DNA of 64,000 nucleotides from Paenibacillus baekrokdamisoli (GCF_003945345.1 NZ_AP019308.1:1488001-1552000); one strand, 5' to 3'. Shown: positions 46,883 to 55,968, counted from the first letter of the stretch. Numbers and translations: made by a program. Notes: generated by a model not told the origin, from the sequence alone.

Positions 46883-47044
46883 GGGGCTGTCTCAAAAGTC
46901 ATTTCCGGAAAATTCAGTCCCCACTTTTCACGTAATATTCGGGTAAAGAAGAACCTTCAGATCCACTTTCATAGTGGCTTTGAAGGTTCTTTTGCAAATA
47001 TTATGGGATTCGCTCACTTGGGTCTACCCTTTTGGGACAGCCCC
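46883..47044 (-). repeat. 162-bp MITE-like element, copy 3 (reverse orientation)
   Basis: Exactly the same length as the copy at 2661-2822 and about 85% identical to its reverse complement. The ends are GGGGCTGTCTCAAAA and TTTTGGGACAGCCCC. The core hairpin is intact (AGAACCTTC-AGATCCACTTT / AGTGGCT-GAAGGTTCT). Confidence 0.8.
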
Positions 47045-47057
47045 TCTTCATTTTTTA

Positions 47058-47155
47058 AAATATAAGAAAGTATAAGCGTCCTCTATACTTTGCTTATATT
47101 TCAGAGGGAAGAAACTTGCTTCACCGCCAAGGACGGCGTAAGCCGTTTCTTCTTG
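47058..47155 (+). repeat. Two-hairpin dispersed repeat, copy 3
   Basis: It differs from the copy at 21753 at only a few positions. The TCCTC/GAGGG loop-linker complementarity is kept even though the two bases before it changed (AGTTTCCTC to AGCGTCCTC). It lies 14 bases behind the MITE-like element. Confidence 0.88.
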
Positions 47156-47323
47156 ATGATTTTGAGTTTTTTGATTACAAATAGCATAGCGGAGCAGGGA
47201 TATTTTAGGATATATTGAATTAATGTGAGGAGTGCATTCTAGCAAGATCTTGTTAAAGGAGAAGATAATGATGGAACAATCGAGATATGTCATCGTTGTG
47301 TTTAAGAAAAGGAGGTTATCCCT

Positions 47324-47824
47324 ATGAACCAGCTGATTAATGAAACAGTTATCAAACTTGCTGAAAGTATCCAACTACCCGAAAGAGTGATTAATAGAGA
47401 TGAATTACCTTGGGTTCCTTTCAATGAAGGGGAAGCAAATTGTTACTTTAAACCACTGAGATTTGATTTGACAACTGGATCTTGGACGTACTTATTTAAG
47501 ATTAAGAGCAATCAAGTTTTAACTCGTCATCGACACACAGGAGGTTGTGTTGTTGGTTACAATTTGCAAGGGATTTGGCGCTATGAAGGACGAGAATGGC
47601 TCGCCAAGCCAGGAACCTTTATTTTCGAACCACCAGGTGATATCCATACATTAATTACAGAAGATGAAGAGGTTATCACATTGTTTATCTTAGGAGGTTC
47701 TCTACAGTACTTTGATGACAATAACCAGATTATTGGACAAGACGATGTATTCACAGTATTGAAGAAGTATAGAGACTATTGTGATGAGAATGTATTAGAA
47801 ATACGTAAGGACTTAATCTATTAA
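47324..47824 (+). CDS. Cupin-domain protein (2,4'-dihydroxyacetophenone dioxygenase-like)
   Basis: 166 residues with AAAGGAGG before the ATG. A single cupin barrel with metal-binding pattern LTRHRHTGGCVVGYNLQGIWRYEGREW (motif 1) and EPPGDIHTLI (motif 2). The family contains the DAD dioxygenase and ChrR-like metal cupins. Substrate unknown; the neighbouring genes are relics and give no hint. Confidence 0.8.
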   Translation: MNQLINETVIKLAESIQLPERVINRDELPWVPFNEGEANCYFKPLRFDLTTGSWTYLFKIKSNQVLTRHRHTGGCVVGYNLQGIWRYEGREWLAKPGTFIFEPPGDIHTLITEDEEVITLFILGGSLQYFDDNNQIIGQDDVFTVLKKYRDYCDENVLEIRKDLIY

Positions 47825-47949
47825 CCAGATATTGGATGACTGGTTCCTTGCTGGTACAAGAAGCAGGTGAAGTGGTTACAGATAGTCGCCAATCAAACGT
47901 AGTTTAGATAGTAGTCGCATAGGAGAGCAAATTGATAAGGGGTAAGTCA

Positions 47950-48214
47950 ATGATAATAATGATTAACGGAGCCTTTGGTTCTGGGAAGACTACCGCTGCC
48001 AAGATGCTTCAATCCTTAAGCCTCTGAGGAGACAATCCGAAGGCGTCTAATAGCTAGAGGAGATGCATTAGGTGGATGGACATTTCAACAAATCAATAAA
48101 TGTGTAAATGCGTTTAAAGAAAGTAGATTTGAAGAGCATATTCTTACAGATGAGTTGACCACGGAAGAGGTTATTAATCGGATCTTATCTAAGGTTGGAA
48201 AACGATTGAATTGA
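47950..48214 (+). pseudogene. TmrB-like P-loop kinase gene with internal deletion
   Basis: The front (MIIMINGAFGSGKTTAAKML) contains a perfect Walker A and has a ribosome site. It meets a stop at 48026. In a different frame the C-terminal part follows (ETIRRRLIARGDALGGWTFQ, then INKCVNAFKESRFEEHIL) and ends at 48214. About 100 residues of the middle are missing. The closest functional type is the small ATP-binding proteins such as the tunicamycin-resistance protein TmrB. Confidence 0.7.
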
Positions 48215-48289
48215 CCGGTGATCGGCGAGAGGAACCTTTGAAATAGGGGAGCATCCGAAGTAGACATCATACAACTGTAGGAGGTAAGT

Positions 48290-48901
48290 GTGAAAATCAT
48301 TTTTCATATTCCAAAAGCTAATCCAGAGAAACAAGCCGAGCTAGTTCGGCAGCAATGGATGAAACTAAAAGAGCCCCAATCTATGCCAATCGCTATCTTA
48401 TTTTCTATTCCCTTTATGATTCTTGCTGCTGGTATTACACTCATTCTAACGAGTTTATTTCATCCAATTCGTTTAGAGGACTTTGGTTTCCATGGAGGCT
48501 CTATTACCTTTAAAATTAATATCCTTTATATCATTGGTATCTTTGTGGTATTGATTATTCATGAGTTGATTCACTTGGTTCTCGTTCCGAATTTTATGAA
48601 GTCCAACAAAACATGGATAGGCATTCAGTTATTCGGTGGTTTTGTGCTGACGGAAGAGGTAATGTCCCGGAATCGATTTGTTTTAATATCTTTATCACCA
48701 TTTCTCGTGATTTCTATTATTCTACCAATAATCTTTGGTTTTTTTGGATGGCTGAATCCAACCGTTATTTTTCTTTTCTTTCTTAATGCCATGGGATCGT
48801 CAGTCGATTTATTGAGTTTAACTCTGATTTTGTTTCAGGTTCCCAAGAAAGCGTTAATCATAAACTGTCATTTGACTACGTATTGGAAGTTGAGTAAGTA
48901 A
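48290..48901 (+). CDS. DUF3267 membrane metallopeptidase-like protein
   Basis: 203 residues from a GTG after TAGGAGG. Four to five membrane helices with the zinc motif HELIH at residues 91-95 inside helix 2, followed by LVPNFMKSNKTW. This matches DUF3267, a family of putative membrane zincins related to site-2 proteases. The partner Asp motif may be within SSVDLLSL near the C terminus. It is intact although relics lie on both sides. Confidence 0.8.
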   Translation: MKIIFHIPKANPEKQAELVRQQWMKLKEPQSMPIAILFSIPFMILAAGITLILTSLFHPIRLEDFGFHGGSITFKINILYIIGIFVVLIIHELIHLVLVPNFMKSNKTWIGIQLFGGFVLTEEVMSRNRFVLISLSPFLVISIILPIIFGFFGWLNPTVIFLFFLNAMGSSVDLLSLTLILFQVPKKALIINCHLTTYWKLSK

Positions 48902-49090
48902 TGAATAGATAGCGCTGAATTAAATGGGGGATAGAATCAAGAAATAGGGAGACAACAGCGATCGTAAGAATGATCCGGCAGCAAGCGGGCTTCTACGCAC
49001 CATGTTATGAATTTATCAAGCACTTATTATATGAGATAGAAATTCATTATCTGTATGATCGATTTTATTGTTTTTACATCAAATGGATAA
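48902..49090. other. Decayed 5' region of the methyltransferase relic
   Basis: No open frame joins to the methyltransferase downstream. A stop codon (TAA 49088) stands directly before the SAM-binding motif. Confidence 0.5.
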
Positions 49091-49672
49091 ATTGATTTAG
49101 GAGCAGGAAGTGGGATTTTCAGTAGAGACCTAAATAAAATTGGTGCTCATGTCATAGGTATCGAACCTTCTAAGGAATTAATCCAAGAGGCCATGCTAAT
49201 GGGTAAATTAGCAGGAGTAGATGCTATTCAGTATGTTGAAGCACATGCTGAAGATTTTAAGCTTCAATGTACCTACCCAATCATAACTGTTGTTAGAGCA
49301 TGGCATTGGTTTGATCGAATCAAGGTTATCGAGAATATTAAGGCACATTTAGAACCGAATGGTCATCTATTGGTCATTAACTCTATATTTAAACCGGATT
49401 CCAAAATAGCCAGACTTACGTTTGAGGTTCTAATGGATAACAACATTGAACTTAAGCCATCTGGATCAAATGTGGATACAAAGGATCGAAGAAATGGGTT
49501 TCCTGTTAATTGGTTCGATGAATGGAAGAACAACTCATTCCTCGTTGTAGATGAATGGCAGCATGAATACGAACTCAAATTTACACATGAACAATGGTGT
49601 GGAAAGTTAAGATCGATATCATGGCTGGCAAATATAGAAGAAGAGACGAGAATAACATTTTTCCTACATTAA
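49091..49672 (+). pseudogene. Class I SAM-dependent methyltransferase, 5' truncated
   Basis: The frame opens at SAM motif I (DLGAGSGIFSRDL) directly after a stop codon. It continues through VIGIEPSKELIQEA, VVRAWHWFDRIKVIENIKAH and HLLVINSIFKP to 49672. No usable start codon lies before motif I; the first ATG (49193) would remove the SAM site. The N-terminal 40-50 residues typical of this family are not found upstream in frame. Confidence 0.75.
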
Positions 49673-49766
49673 AAGATATCGTTGATTGCGTAGGAGTCTC
49701 CATCTCGACGTACAGACTCCGGAATTGTGCGCAGCTTCTTGAATGAAGTTCGACACTATAAGCACT

Positions 49767-50171
49767 TCAATCGGTTATATTTCTCATATAGTATTCAATA
49801 ATATCTTTTCGTCTAATAATTCCGATGAAAACATGCTCATCATCGACAACCGGAACGAAATTCTGATCGGCTGCCAGCGCTAGCATATCCTCCATATCCG
49901 CATGGATAGAAACGCATTCGCTATGGATACGCTTCTTGATATCGGTTATCGGAACCTGCTGCATGTCATCAACATTTAGACCGGGCGTATTAATTATTTT
50001 CCTTAACAGGTCACCTTCGGATAAGGTCCCCAAATATTTACCTTCGCTATCTATTATTGGAATTGCGCTGTAATGATGATATTCCAACTGCTCCAGTGCT
50101 TCACGCATAGATGCTGAGGATGAAATAAAAGCTACCTCGTCTTTCGGTAATACAAAAGAATCTATTTGCAT
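49767..50171 (-). CDS. CBS-domain pair protein
   Basis: 134 residues, AAAAGGAGT before the ATG. Two CBS repeats: MREALEQLEYHHYSAIPIIDSEGKYLGTLSEGDLLR (about 22-57) and DMEDMLALAADQNFVPVVDDEHVFIGIIRRKDIIEY (about 92-127). Stand-alone CBS pairs bind adenine nucleotides and act as energy or redox sensors. It is similar to Bacillus CcpN-neighbour/YkuL-type proteins in layout. Monocistronic. Confidence 0.88.
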   Translation of the reverse strand: MQIDSFVLPKDEVAFISSSASMREALEQLEYHHYSAIPIIDSEGKYLGTLSEGDLLRKIINTPGLNVDDMQQVPITDIKKRIHSECVSIHADMEDMLALAADQNFVPVVDDEHVFIGIIRRKDIIEYYMRNITD

Positions 50172-50353
50172 CGTTATGGACTCCTTTTCTCTAGGATTTT
50201 CACATACCGTTCCTTTTATTAAAACATACTTTGCAAAAAAAGAGCATTGAGAATGCCTTCCAATCTATTGCAGTATGCCCCTAACCCTGTTATTTGGTTC
50301 ATTTGGGGAGGAGGAACGATATATTATCTCGACACGGGGATTTGATTCAAAAG

Positions 50354-50386
50354 ATAAAACAAAAGATAAAACTAAAGATAAAACTT
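50354..50386. repeat. Short tandem repeat upstream of rrf2
   Basis: AAGATAAAAC(A/T)A repeated nearly three times, just upstream of the rrf2 promoter. Confidence 0.7.
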
Positions 50387-50388
50387 TC

Positions 50389-50441
50389 TTGAGTATTGAA
50401 ATTTTATGTTCTATAATGCGCTTATTACAGTTGCATTTAAA
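50389..50441 (+). promoter_or_regulatory. rrf2 promoter with operator-like motif
   Basis: TTGAGT (50389-50394) and TATAAT (50412-50417) are 17 bases apart. The -10 begins a 30-base motif with the core AATGCGCTTATTACAGTTGC followed by ATTTAAA, an imperfect AATG ... CATT dyad. The same motif occurs three times upstream of doxX (57222, 57264 and 57407). Confidence 0.7.
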
Positions 50442-50498
50442 AAGCTCAAAATTGAAAGCTTAATATAGAGTAAATGCGGCAAAAGGAGTGAAAGTAAA

Positions 50499-50936
50499 TT
50501 GAGTACAGCAAACCGTGGAGTTAACATTGGTCCTCCACGTTTTAAGATAGCCGTTCATTCGCTCGTCTGGTTAGCAAAAAGCGGCAGTATATTATCGAGT
50601 GCCATGATAGCGAATCAGGTGAATTCGCACGCAACCTTCATGCGAAGAGTGATGCAAGCACTAACGACTGCAGGTATCGTTGAGTCAAAGGGCGGTCGAG
50701 AGGGCGGGTATATTTTACGGAAATGTGCGGATCAAATCACGTTAGGTGAGATTTACTCTGCAGTTAATGCGGAGTCTGATGAGCCAGAGATTGACGTTGA
50801 CTGTGGTGAAGCTGGTGAACAACTGGATGTGGAATTAGAAAAAATACTCCACGAAGCCGAACAGCAAACCATTGATTATTTACGACAATATACGATTGCG
50901 AACGTAATGGATCGTGTTGATTTTTTCGTGATTTAA
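50499..50936 (+). CDS. Rrf2 family transcriptional regulator (YwnA-like)
   Basis: 145 residues; AAAGGAGTGAAAG precedes a TTG at 50499. The winged helix spans residues 14-80: RFKIAVHSLVWLAKSG, SSAMIANQVNSHATFMRRVMQAL, VESKGGREGGYILRK. It has two Cys (in LRKCADQ and DVDCGEAG) rather than the three-Cys iron-sulfur motif of IscR/NsrR, so a thiol-based or ligand-free switch is more likely. It probably represses its own promoter and the doxX operon through a shared motif. Confidence 0.88.
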   Translation: MSTANRGVNIGPPRFKIAVHSLVWLAKSGSILSSAMIANQVNSHATFMRRVMQALTTAGIVESKGGREGGYILRKCADQITLGEIYSAVNAESDEPEIDVDCGEAGEQLDVELEKILHEAEQQTIDYLRQYTIANVMDRVDFFVI

Positions 50937-50954
50937 TGATTTTCAGAAGGTGCT

Positions 50955-50987
50955 AGGAATCCGGGTTTGTGCCGGATTCCTTTTTGT
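50955..50987 (+). terminator. Terminator after rrf2
   Basis: A perfect stem AGGAATCCGG / CCGGATTCCT followed by TTTTTGTTTT. Confidence 0.9.
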
Positions 50988-51185
50988 TTTGCCCGTAACT
51001 TCAACCCTTATTCTAGCTCGGCAAGTAAGTTTGCCTCTTCTTCCTAGTTCCGTGTCATCATCGATGGGGGTTCCTTTAAATTTAACGATTTATATTCAAA
51101 ATAACTTGTTTTCCTTCGTAACGGGGCAGATTTAACGTAAATGTCTTATGTAAAACAATTCACTTAATTAATATAATATACTTAC

Positions 51186-51215
51186 AATAGTAAAGCGATT
51201 AAAGCTTTTACTATT
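51186..51215. promoter_or_regulatory. Palindromic operator-like site before the beta-lactamase-fold gene
   Basis: A perfect 9-bp inverted repeat AATAGTAAA ... TTTACTATT with a 12-base centre, between an AT-rich promoter region and the ribosome site. Confidence 0.55.
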
Positions 51216-51232
51216 CAGAGAGGATGAAGAAC

Positions 51233-52408
51233 ATGAGTAAGTTATATTCAAAAAAAATGGATACAGATTATTTAGAAGCACGCATCGATGAAGTAATCGA
51301 TCGTACCTTTGCCGACAAAAGGTTGGTTGGCGCTGTCATTAAAGTGGCGGTAGACGGGGAACTGGTTTATAACCGAGCTGCCGGTCTTGCTGACCGGGAG
51401 AAGAACCAGCCTATGCAAGAAAATAACTTATTTAGACTTGCCTCTGTATCCAAACCCATCGTTTCAACAGCTGCCTTAGTACTGCTTTCACAAGGTCGTA
51501 TTCATCTGGACGACCGCGTTGATCGGTGGCTTCCCGAGTTTCGGCCACGATTGGAGAACGGGGATTTCGCGATATTGACGATTCGACATTTGATCACACA
51601 CACGGCGGGTCTGACTTACCGCTTTTTTCAAGAAGAGAATGGTTCATATCATCGCGCTGGGGTATCAGATGGGATGGATCAGACTGATATCACGTTGGAA
51701 GAGAACCTGCGTCGTATTGCCTCTGTTCCACTCCTTTACACGCCAGGCACCCAGTGGAAATATTCTATCGCAACAGATGTACTCGGCGCAGTGATTGAGA
51801 AGGTTAGTGGAGCCCCACTTAGCGAAGCCGTTCAATCCTTGGTGTTAAAGCCGCTTGGTATGAACGACACCGGATTTACTGCAGTCGACCCGGAGCGACT
51901 GGCTACGGCCTATACGAATGACGCTCCAGAACCACGGCCTATTCGTGATCCAGATCACATTCCTTTTATTGAAGGTACCGCGGGCTTTCAGCTTTCTCCT
52001 GGCCGAGCTCTTGACGATTCTGCCTATCACTCTGGTGGAGCTGGCATGGTCGGGAGCGCTGGCGACTTGCTGCTGATGCTGGAAACATTGCGCAAGGGCG
52101 GAGCACCTTTGCTGCCGGAGAGTTTGGTTCGCGAGATGACTACCAACCAGATCGGGAATATGCCAATGGCCTTTTGGCCAGGCAGAGGCTTTGGCTTAGG
52201 ATTTATACTGCTCAAAGATCCTATTGCTGCTGGCACTCCGGAATCACCAGGTACCTGGCGTATGGGTGGTACTTATGGTCATTCGTGGTTTGTTGATCCT
52301 GAGCAGCAGCTCAGCGTTGTTGCCTTTACTAATACGGCTTTGGAAGGGATGTCGGGCCAGTTTACTGTTGATCTCACAGAAGCCGTTTATGACGGGATCA
52401 AGAAATAA
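51233..52408 (+). CDS. Serine hydrolase of the beta-lactamase/class C (AmpC-like) fold
   Basis: 391 residues from ATG 51233, 9 bases behind AGAGG; the ATG at 51224 directly abuts that site. SxxK nucleophile SVSK at 71-74; Tyr motif WKYSIATDVLG near residue 175; C-terminal HSW box GGTYGHSWFVDP in place of KTG. No signal peptide, so it is cytosolic and probably an esterase or amidase rather than a true beta-lactamase. It shares direction with the following MFS gene but a terminator separates them. Confidence 0.85.
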   Translation: MSKLYSKKMDTDYLEARIDEVIDRTFADKRLVGAVIKVAVDGELVYNRAAGLADREKNQPMQENNLFRLASVSKPIVSTAALVLLSQGRIHLDDRVDRWLPEFRPRLENGDFAILTIRHLITHTAGLTYRFFQEENGSYHRAGVSDGMDQTDITLEENLRRIASVPLLYTPGTQWKYSIATDVLGAVIEKVSGAPLSEAVQSLVLKPLGMNDTGFTAVDPERLATAYTNDAPEPRPIRDPDHIPFIEGTAGFQLSPGRALDDSAYHSGGAGMVGSAGDLLLMLETLRKGGAPLLPESLVREMTTNQIGNMPMAFWPGRGFGLGFILLKDPIAAGTPESPGTWRMGGTYGHSWFVDPEQQLSVVAFTNTALEGMSGQFTVDLTEAVYDGIKK

Positions 52409-52418
52409 AGAAGGGGTA

Positions 52419-52460
52419 CAAGAGCCTTGTGCGGCTTGATCCGTACAGGGCTCTTTGTGT
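52419..52460 (+). terminator. Terminator after the serine hydrolase gene
   Basis: AAGAGCC-TGT-CGG / CCG-ACA-GGCTCTT followed by a short T-rich stretch. Confidence 0.7.
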
Positions 52461-52490
52461 AAAAGCAGGATACTTAAGGGAGTGATGATC

Positions 52491-53711
52491 TTGGTACAAT
52501 TCGATTCAAATAAAAGGACTATAAATCCAATATTTTTTATTGCTCTGGGCTTATTCGGCCTGTATACCATTGAGTTTGGTATTGTCGGAATACTGCCAAC
52601 TATTACTGAACGGTTCAACGTCAGTACGTCTCAAGCCGGACTGCTTGTTGGTATGTTTGCGCTTGTCGTTGCTCTATTAGGTCCCTTTATGGTATTGCTG
52701 CTTTCAAAATATAATCGTAAACATGTTTTGGTCATGTCGTTACTCATTTTTTCTGCGAGCAGCTTATTATCAGCTTATACTTCGAATTTTTATATTTTGC
52801 TGGCGCTTCGTATGATCCCGGCATTGTTTCATCCCGTATATTTTTCAATGGCTTTTGTTGCTGCGAGTTCACTTTATCCTAAGGAAAAAGCCACGCAGGC
52901 TTCAGCTAAAGCATTTGTAGGTACTAGTATGGGAATGGTACTTGGAATTCCGATAACAACTTATATCGTAGATCAGTTCTCATTCGAGGCCTCTTTTATT
53001 TTTTGTGCGCTTGTAAACGCCGCTGCTAGCGTAGGGATCGCGTTCATGCTTCCGAAAACGTCGAAAGCCGAGAAAGTATCTTACGGAGAGCAGCTCAGCA
53101 TTTTGCGAAAAGTCCCTCTTTGGATAAATATTGGTGCAGCAACCTTCATTTTTGCCGCTATGTTCTCGGTGTATAGTTATTCAGCTGAATACTTGAAACA
53201 AGTGATGGGTATGAGTGGAGAAGTGATTAGTGTCCTGCTTGTCATATTTGGTGTTGGGGGTGTCGTCGGAAACTTGTTGGCAGGGAAACTGATTGGTATA
53301 AATAAGGTGAGAACGACTGTTTTCCATCCGATCCTATTAGCACTCACTTTCATTTTGCTATATTTGGGAGCAACATCTATTGTGCCTGTCATTGTCATAA
53401 TGGTTTTGTGGGGAGCCGCTCATACCAGTGGACTCATCGTCACCCAGATATGGTTGACTGCTGAAGCTCCAGAAGCTCCTGAATTTGCCAACGGGTTATA
53501 TATTTCTTTCATCAATCTTGGGGTGTCCATCGGTTCGTTAGTAGCAGGATGGTTTCTTACTGCTTCAGGCATGAAAGGAACCATATGGAGCGGATTATTA
53601 TTTATCATATTGGCACTTGTTTGTATTGCAATAAAAATTCTGTATGAGAACCAAAAAGGCAGAGAGAAAATGTTGTTGCCACCAAGCGACAAACCATCGG
53701 TGAATAGATAG
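52491..53711 (+). CDS. MFS transporter (DHA1-type efflux family)
   Basis: About 406 residues and 12 membrane helices. I start at TTG 52491, 8 bases from GGGAG; the ATG at 52485 is too close and the earlier start at 52455 is within the terminator. Helix 1 FFIALGLFGLYTIEFGIVGILP has the D/E-bearing pattern of drug/sugar efflux proteins, and loop 2-3 (KYNRKHVLV) stands in for the RxGRR-type motif A. The likely role is export of small molecules; specificity unknown. Confidence 0.88.
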   Translation: MVQFDSNKRTINPIFFIALGLFGLYTIEFGIVGILPTITERFNVSTSQAGLLVGMFALVVALLGPFMVLLLSKYNRKHVLVMSLLIFSASSLLSAYTSNFYILLALRMIPALFHPVYFSMAFVAASSLYPKEKATQASAKAFVGTSMGMVLGIPITTYIVDQFSFEASFIFCALVNAAASVGIAFMLPKTSKAEKVSYGEQLSILRKVPLWINIGAATFIFAAMFSVYSYSAEYLKQVMGMSGEVISVLLVIFGVGGVVGNLLAGKLIGINKVRTTVFHPILLALTFILLYLGATSIVPVIVIMVLWGAAHTSGLIVTQIWLTAEAPEAPEFANGLYISFINLGVSIGSLVAGWFLTASGMKGTIWSGLLFIILALVCIAIKILYENQKGREKMLLPPSDKPSVNR

Positions 53712-53849
53712 CATTGGCGAAAGACCGCAAAACACCCGCCGAGCAGAACACCGAGCCACTCAGGAATGGTAAAATGATGAATGTTGATAGAACCCTCCGC
53801 AAATAGCTTCATCTAATACCATTGCGAGTAACGATTCCGGATCTCTCCA

Positions 53850-53890
53850 AAATGCCAAAAACCCTTGTCACACAAGGGTTTTTGGCATTT
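53850..53890. terminator. Perfect bidirectional terminator
   Basis: A 19-bp perfect stem AAATGCCAAAAACCCTTGT / ACAAGGGTTTTTGGCATTT with a 3-base loop. Confidence 0.92.
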
Positions 53891-54063
53891 CATTCCCAAT
53901 CATAGCTTTACGGATATCAGTTAAAAGTATGGAATGATCAAAAGGCTCGTATTAGCAAAATGTAAAAAAAATGAGAATATTATTTTTTGGGCAATGTACA
54001 CAAGTGAGATTATATGTTATTTTAACAAGAGAACCAATCATCCCATGTTTGGAGGTTTGATGA

Positions 54064-54750
54064 ATGCTAACGAAAACAACTCGACTTAATCTTGTTGATC
54101 AAGTCATTTTACAAATTGAATCTCTAATTGAATCCGGCGAATGGCAGGTAGGAAAGAAGATACCAGCCGAACCGGAACTTGTCGTTGAACTTAACGTTAG
54201 CCGCAATACGTTGCGTGAAGGTATAAGGGCTCTGTGTCATGCTGGCGTATTAATGACTAAACAAGGGGACGGAACCTATGTTTCTTCAGGCAGCACGCTT
54301 GGCGCGGCCATTCAACGGCGTATTCAAAAATCGAGCTTGCTTGATACGCTGGAAGTTCGGAATGCGTTAGAGCAGGAAGCAGCTAGACTCGCCGCTGAAA
54401 GGCGCACTGAACAGGATCTGGAGAAAATTTGGTTTTATCATCAGGAATGCAGTTCGTTTACAGTTAGTCGTGATATGGAACAGTATGTGGCCGCAGATAT
54501 GAAATTGCATCAGACCATTGTGGAATCGACCGGCAATCAAATGCTCATCGACCTGTATGCACATATCACTGAAGCCATCCAGGAATCCATCACCATTTAC
54601 TTAAGAAAAAGATTTACCGATAAGCTTCCTCAAGATGAGCATCATCAACTGGTGGAGGCCATTGCCGCGCAAGATTCAAAAGCAGCTGCCAAAAACGTAC
54701 AGCAGTTCTTCGACCAATTAAAAAGAGATATTGAGATGGAGGAAATGTAA
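54064..54750 (+). CDS. FadR-type GntR family regulator
   Basis: 228 residues. The winged helix (residues 8-75: KIPAEPELVVELNVSRNTLREGIRALCHAGVL, KQGDGTYV) is followed by an FCD-type helical ligand domain (LEVRNALEQEAARLAAER, DMKLHQTIVESTGNQML). GGAGG lies upstream. The next gene starts right after its stop, so the two form an operon in which the regulator probably senses the transporter's substrate. Confidence 0.9.
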   Translation: MLTKTTRLNLVDQVILQIESLIESGEWQVGKKIPAEPELVVELNVSRNTLREGIRALCHAGVLMTKQGDGTYVSSGSTLGAAIQRRIQKSSLLDTLEVRNALEQEAARLAAERRTEQDLEKIWFYHQECSSFTVSRDMEQYVAADMKLHQTIVESTGNQMLIDLYAHITEAIQESITIYLRKRFTDKLPQDEHHQLVEAIAAQDSKAAAKNVQQFFDQLKRDIEMEEM

Positions 54751-55968
54751 GTGGAATCATCACAACTTAGATCCAATACCAAATCGAAATCCACTTCTAA
54801 AGGATGGCTGCTTGTCTTAGGCATTATTTTGATTGCGGCGAACTTGCGTGCCCCTCTAACCTCAGTAGGTCCACTCATTGGAACCATTCGGGATGACTTA
54901 GGAATATCGAATACTTTAGCGGGCTTGATTACCACACTGCCATTATTGGGGTTTGCACTTCTTTCACCTGTTGCGCCTAAATTGGCTCGCCGTTTTGGTA
55001 CGCCAGCTGTTCTCTTCGGTTCCTTGTTCCTTCTTTTAATAGGAATGGTATTACGCTCATTTTGGGGAATCAGCTCACTGTTGATCGGAACAGTCATTCT
55101 GGGCCTTGCGATTTCTGTTTGTAATGTATTAATGCCGAGCCTTATCAAAGAAAACTATCCATTAAGAATTGGAGTAATGATCGGTATTTATTCCGTTGCA
55201 ATGAATTTTAGCGGTGCGATCGCATCCGGAATCAGCGTGCCGCTGGCCAATCAAGTCGGCTTGGGATGGAAGGGGGCATTGGGGATATGGACACTACTAA
55301 CATTGGTGGCGATGCTTGTCTGGATGCCTCAATTAAGGCGTAAGCAGCAAAAAACGAACTCATTAACAAGGAACGAAAACCGGACGAGTCTGTGGAAATC
55401 CTCACTCGCATGGTACGTTACACTATTCATGGGTTTACAATCCATGTTTTTTTATGTAGTCGTTTCTTGGCTTCCGGATATTTTGAAAAACCAGGGAATG
55501 AGTTCCGATTCAGCGGGCTGGACGCTATCCCTGATGCAGCTGGCTTTACTTCCAGTCACCTTTATTGTGCCTATATTAGCAGGGCGAATGAACAATCAAA
55601 TTCCTCTTATCATCCTAACTGCTGGATTTTTCTTTATTGGTATTGCGGGATTTCTTTCTGGGAATCATTCGCTAGTTATTCTGTGGGCAGTGTTAATCGG
55701 TATTGGAGCGGGTTGTTCATTCAGTCTGGCTATGATGTTCTTCGGGCTTCGTACTACAAATGCTCATGATGCGGCAGAATTATCCGGTATGTCTCAGTCT
55801 GTAGGTTACTTGCTCGCGGCTGTAGGACCCACTTTATTCGGCTATCTACATGATGCCACGAACGGATGGAATGTGCCGCTTATTGTTCTGCTTGCAATGA
55901 CAATACTGCTGATGATCTTTGGCGTAGCTGCAGGCCGAGATCGATTAATTTTGAGGGAATTTGGATGA
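54751..55968 (+). CDS. MFS transporter, CynX/NimT family
   Basis: 405 residues from a GTG that immediately follows the regulator's stop; GGAGGAAATG provides the ribosome site. The signature LIAANLRAPLTSVGPLIGTIRDDL in helix 1 is typical of the CynX/NimT (cyanate or 2-nitroimidazole) family. Twelve helices. The real substrate is unknown. It overlaps the next gene by 4 bases. Confidence 0.9.
   Translation: MESSQLRSNTKSKSTSKGWLLVLGIILIAANLRAPLTSVGPLIGTIRDDLGISNTLAGLITTLPLLGFALLSPVAPKLARRFGTPAVLFGSLFLLLIGMVLRSFWGISSLLIGTVILGLAISVCNVLMPSLIKENYPLRIGVMIGIYSVAMNFSGAIASGISVPLANQVGLGWKGALGIWTLLTLVAMLVWMPQLRRKQQKTNSLTRNENRTSLWKSSLAWYVTLFMGLQSMFFYVVVSWLPDILKNQGMSSDSAGWTLSLMQLALLPVTFIVPILAGRMNNQIPLIILTAGFFFIGIAGFLSGNHSLVILWAVLIGIGAGCSFSLAMMFFGLRTTNAHDAAELSGMSQSVGYLLAAVGPTLFGYLHDATNGWNVPLIVLLAMTILLMIFGVAAGRDRLILREFG

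Noticed and set aside
50275..50463. Open frame of 62 codons upstream of rrf2
   Set aside because: It consists largely of a tandem repeat (Lys-Asp-Lys-Thr) and overlaps the rrf2 promoter motif; no ribosome site.
50950..51135. Open frame of 61 codons after rrf2
   Set aside because: It begins inside the rrf2 terminator. On the minus strand the same region gives a short protein-like stretch (PIDDDTELGRRGKLTCR), but with no start or family, so no relic is claimed.
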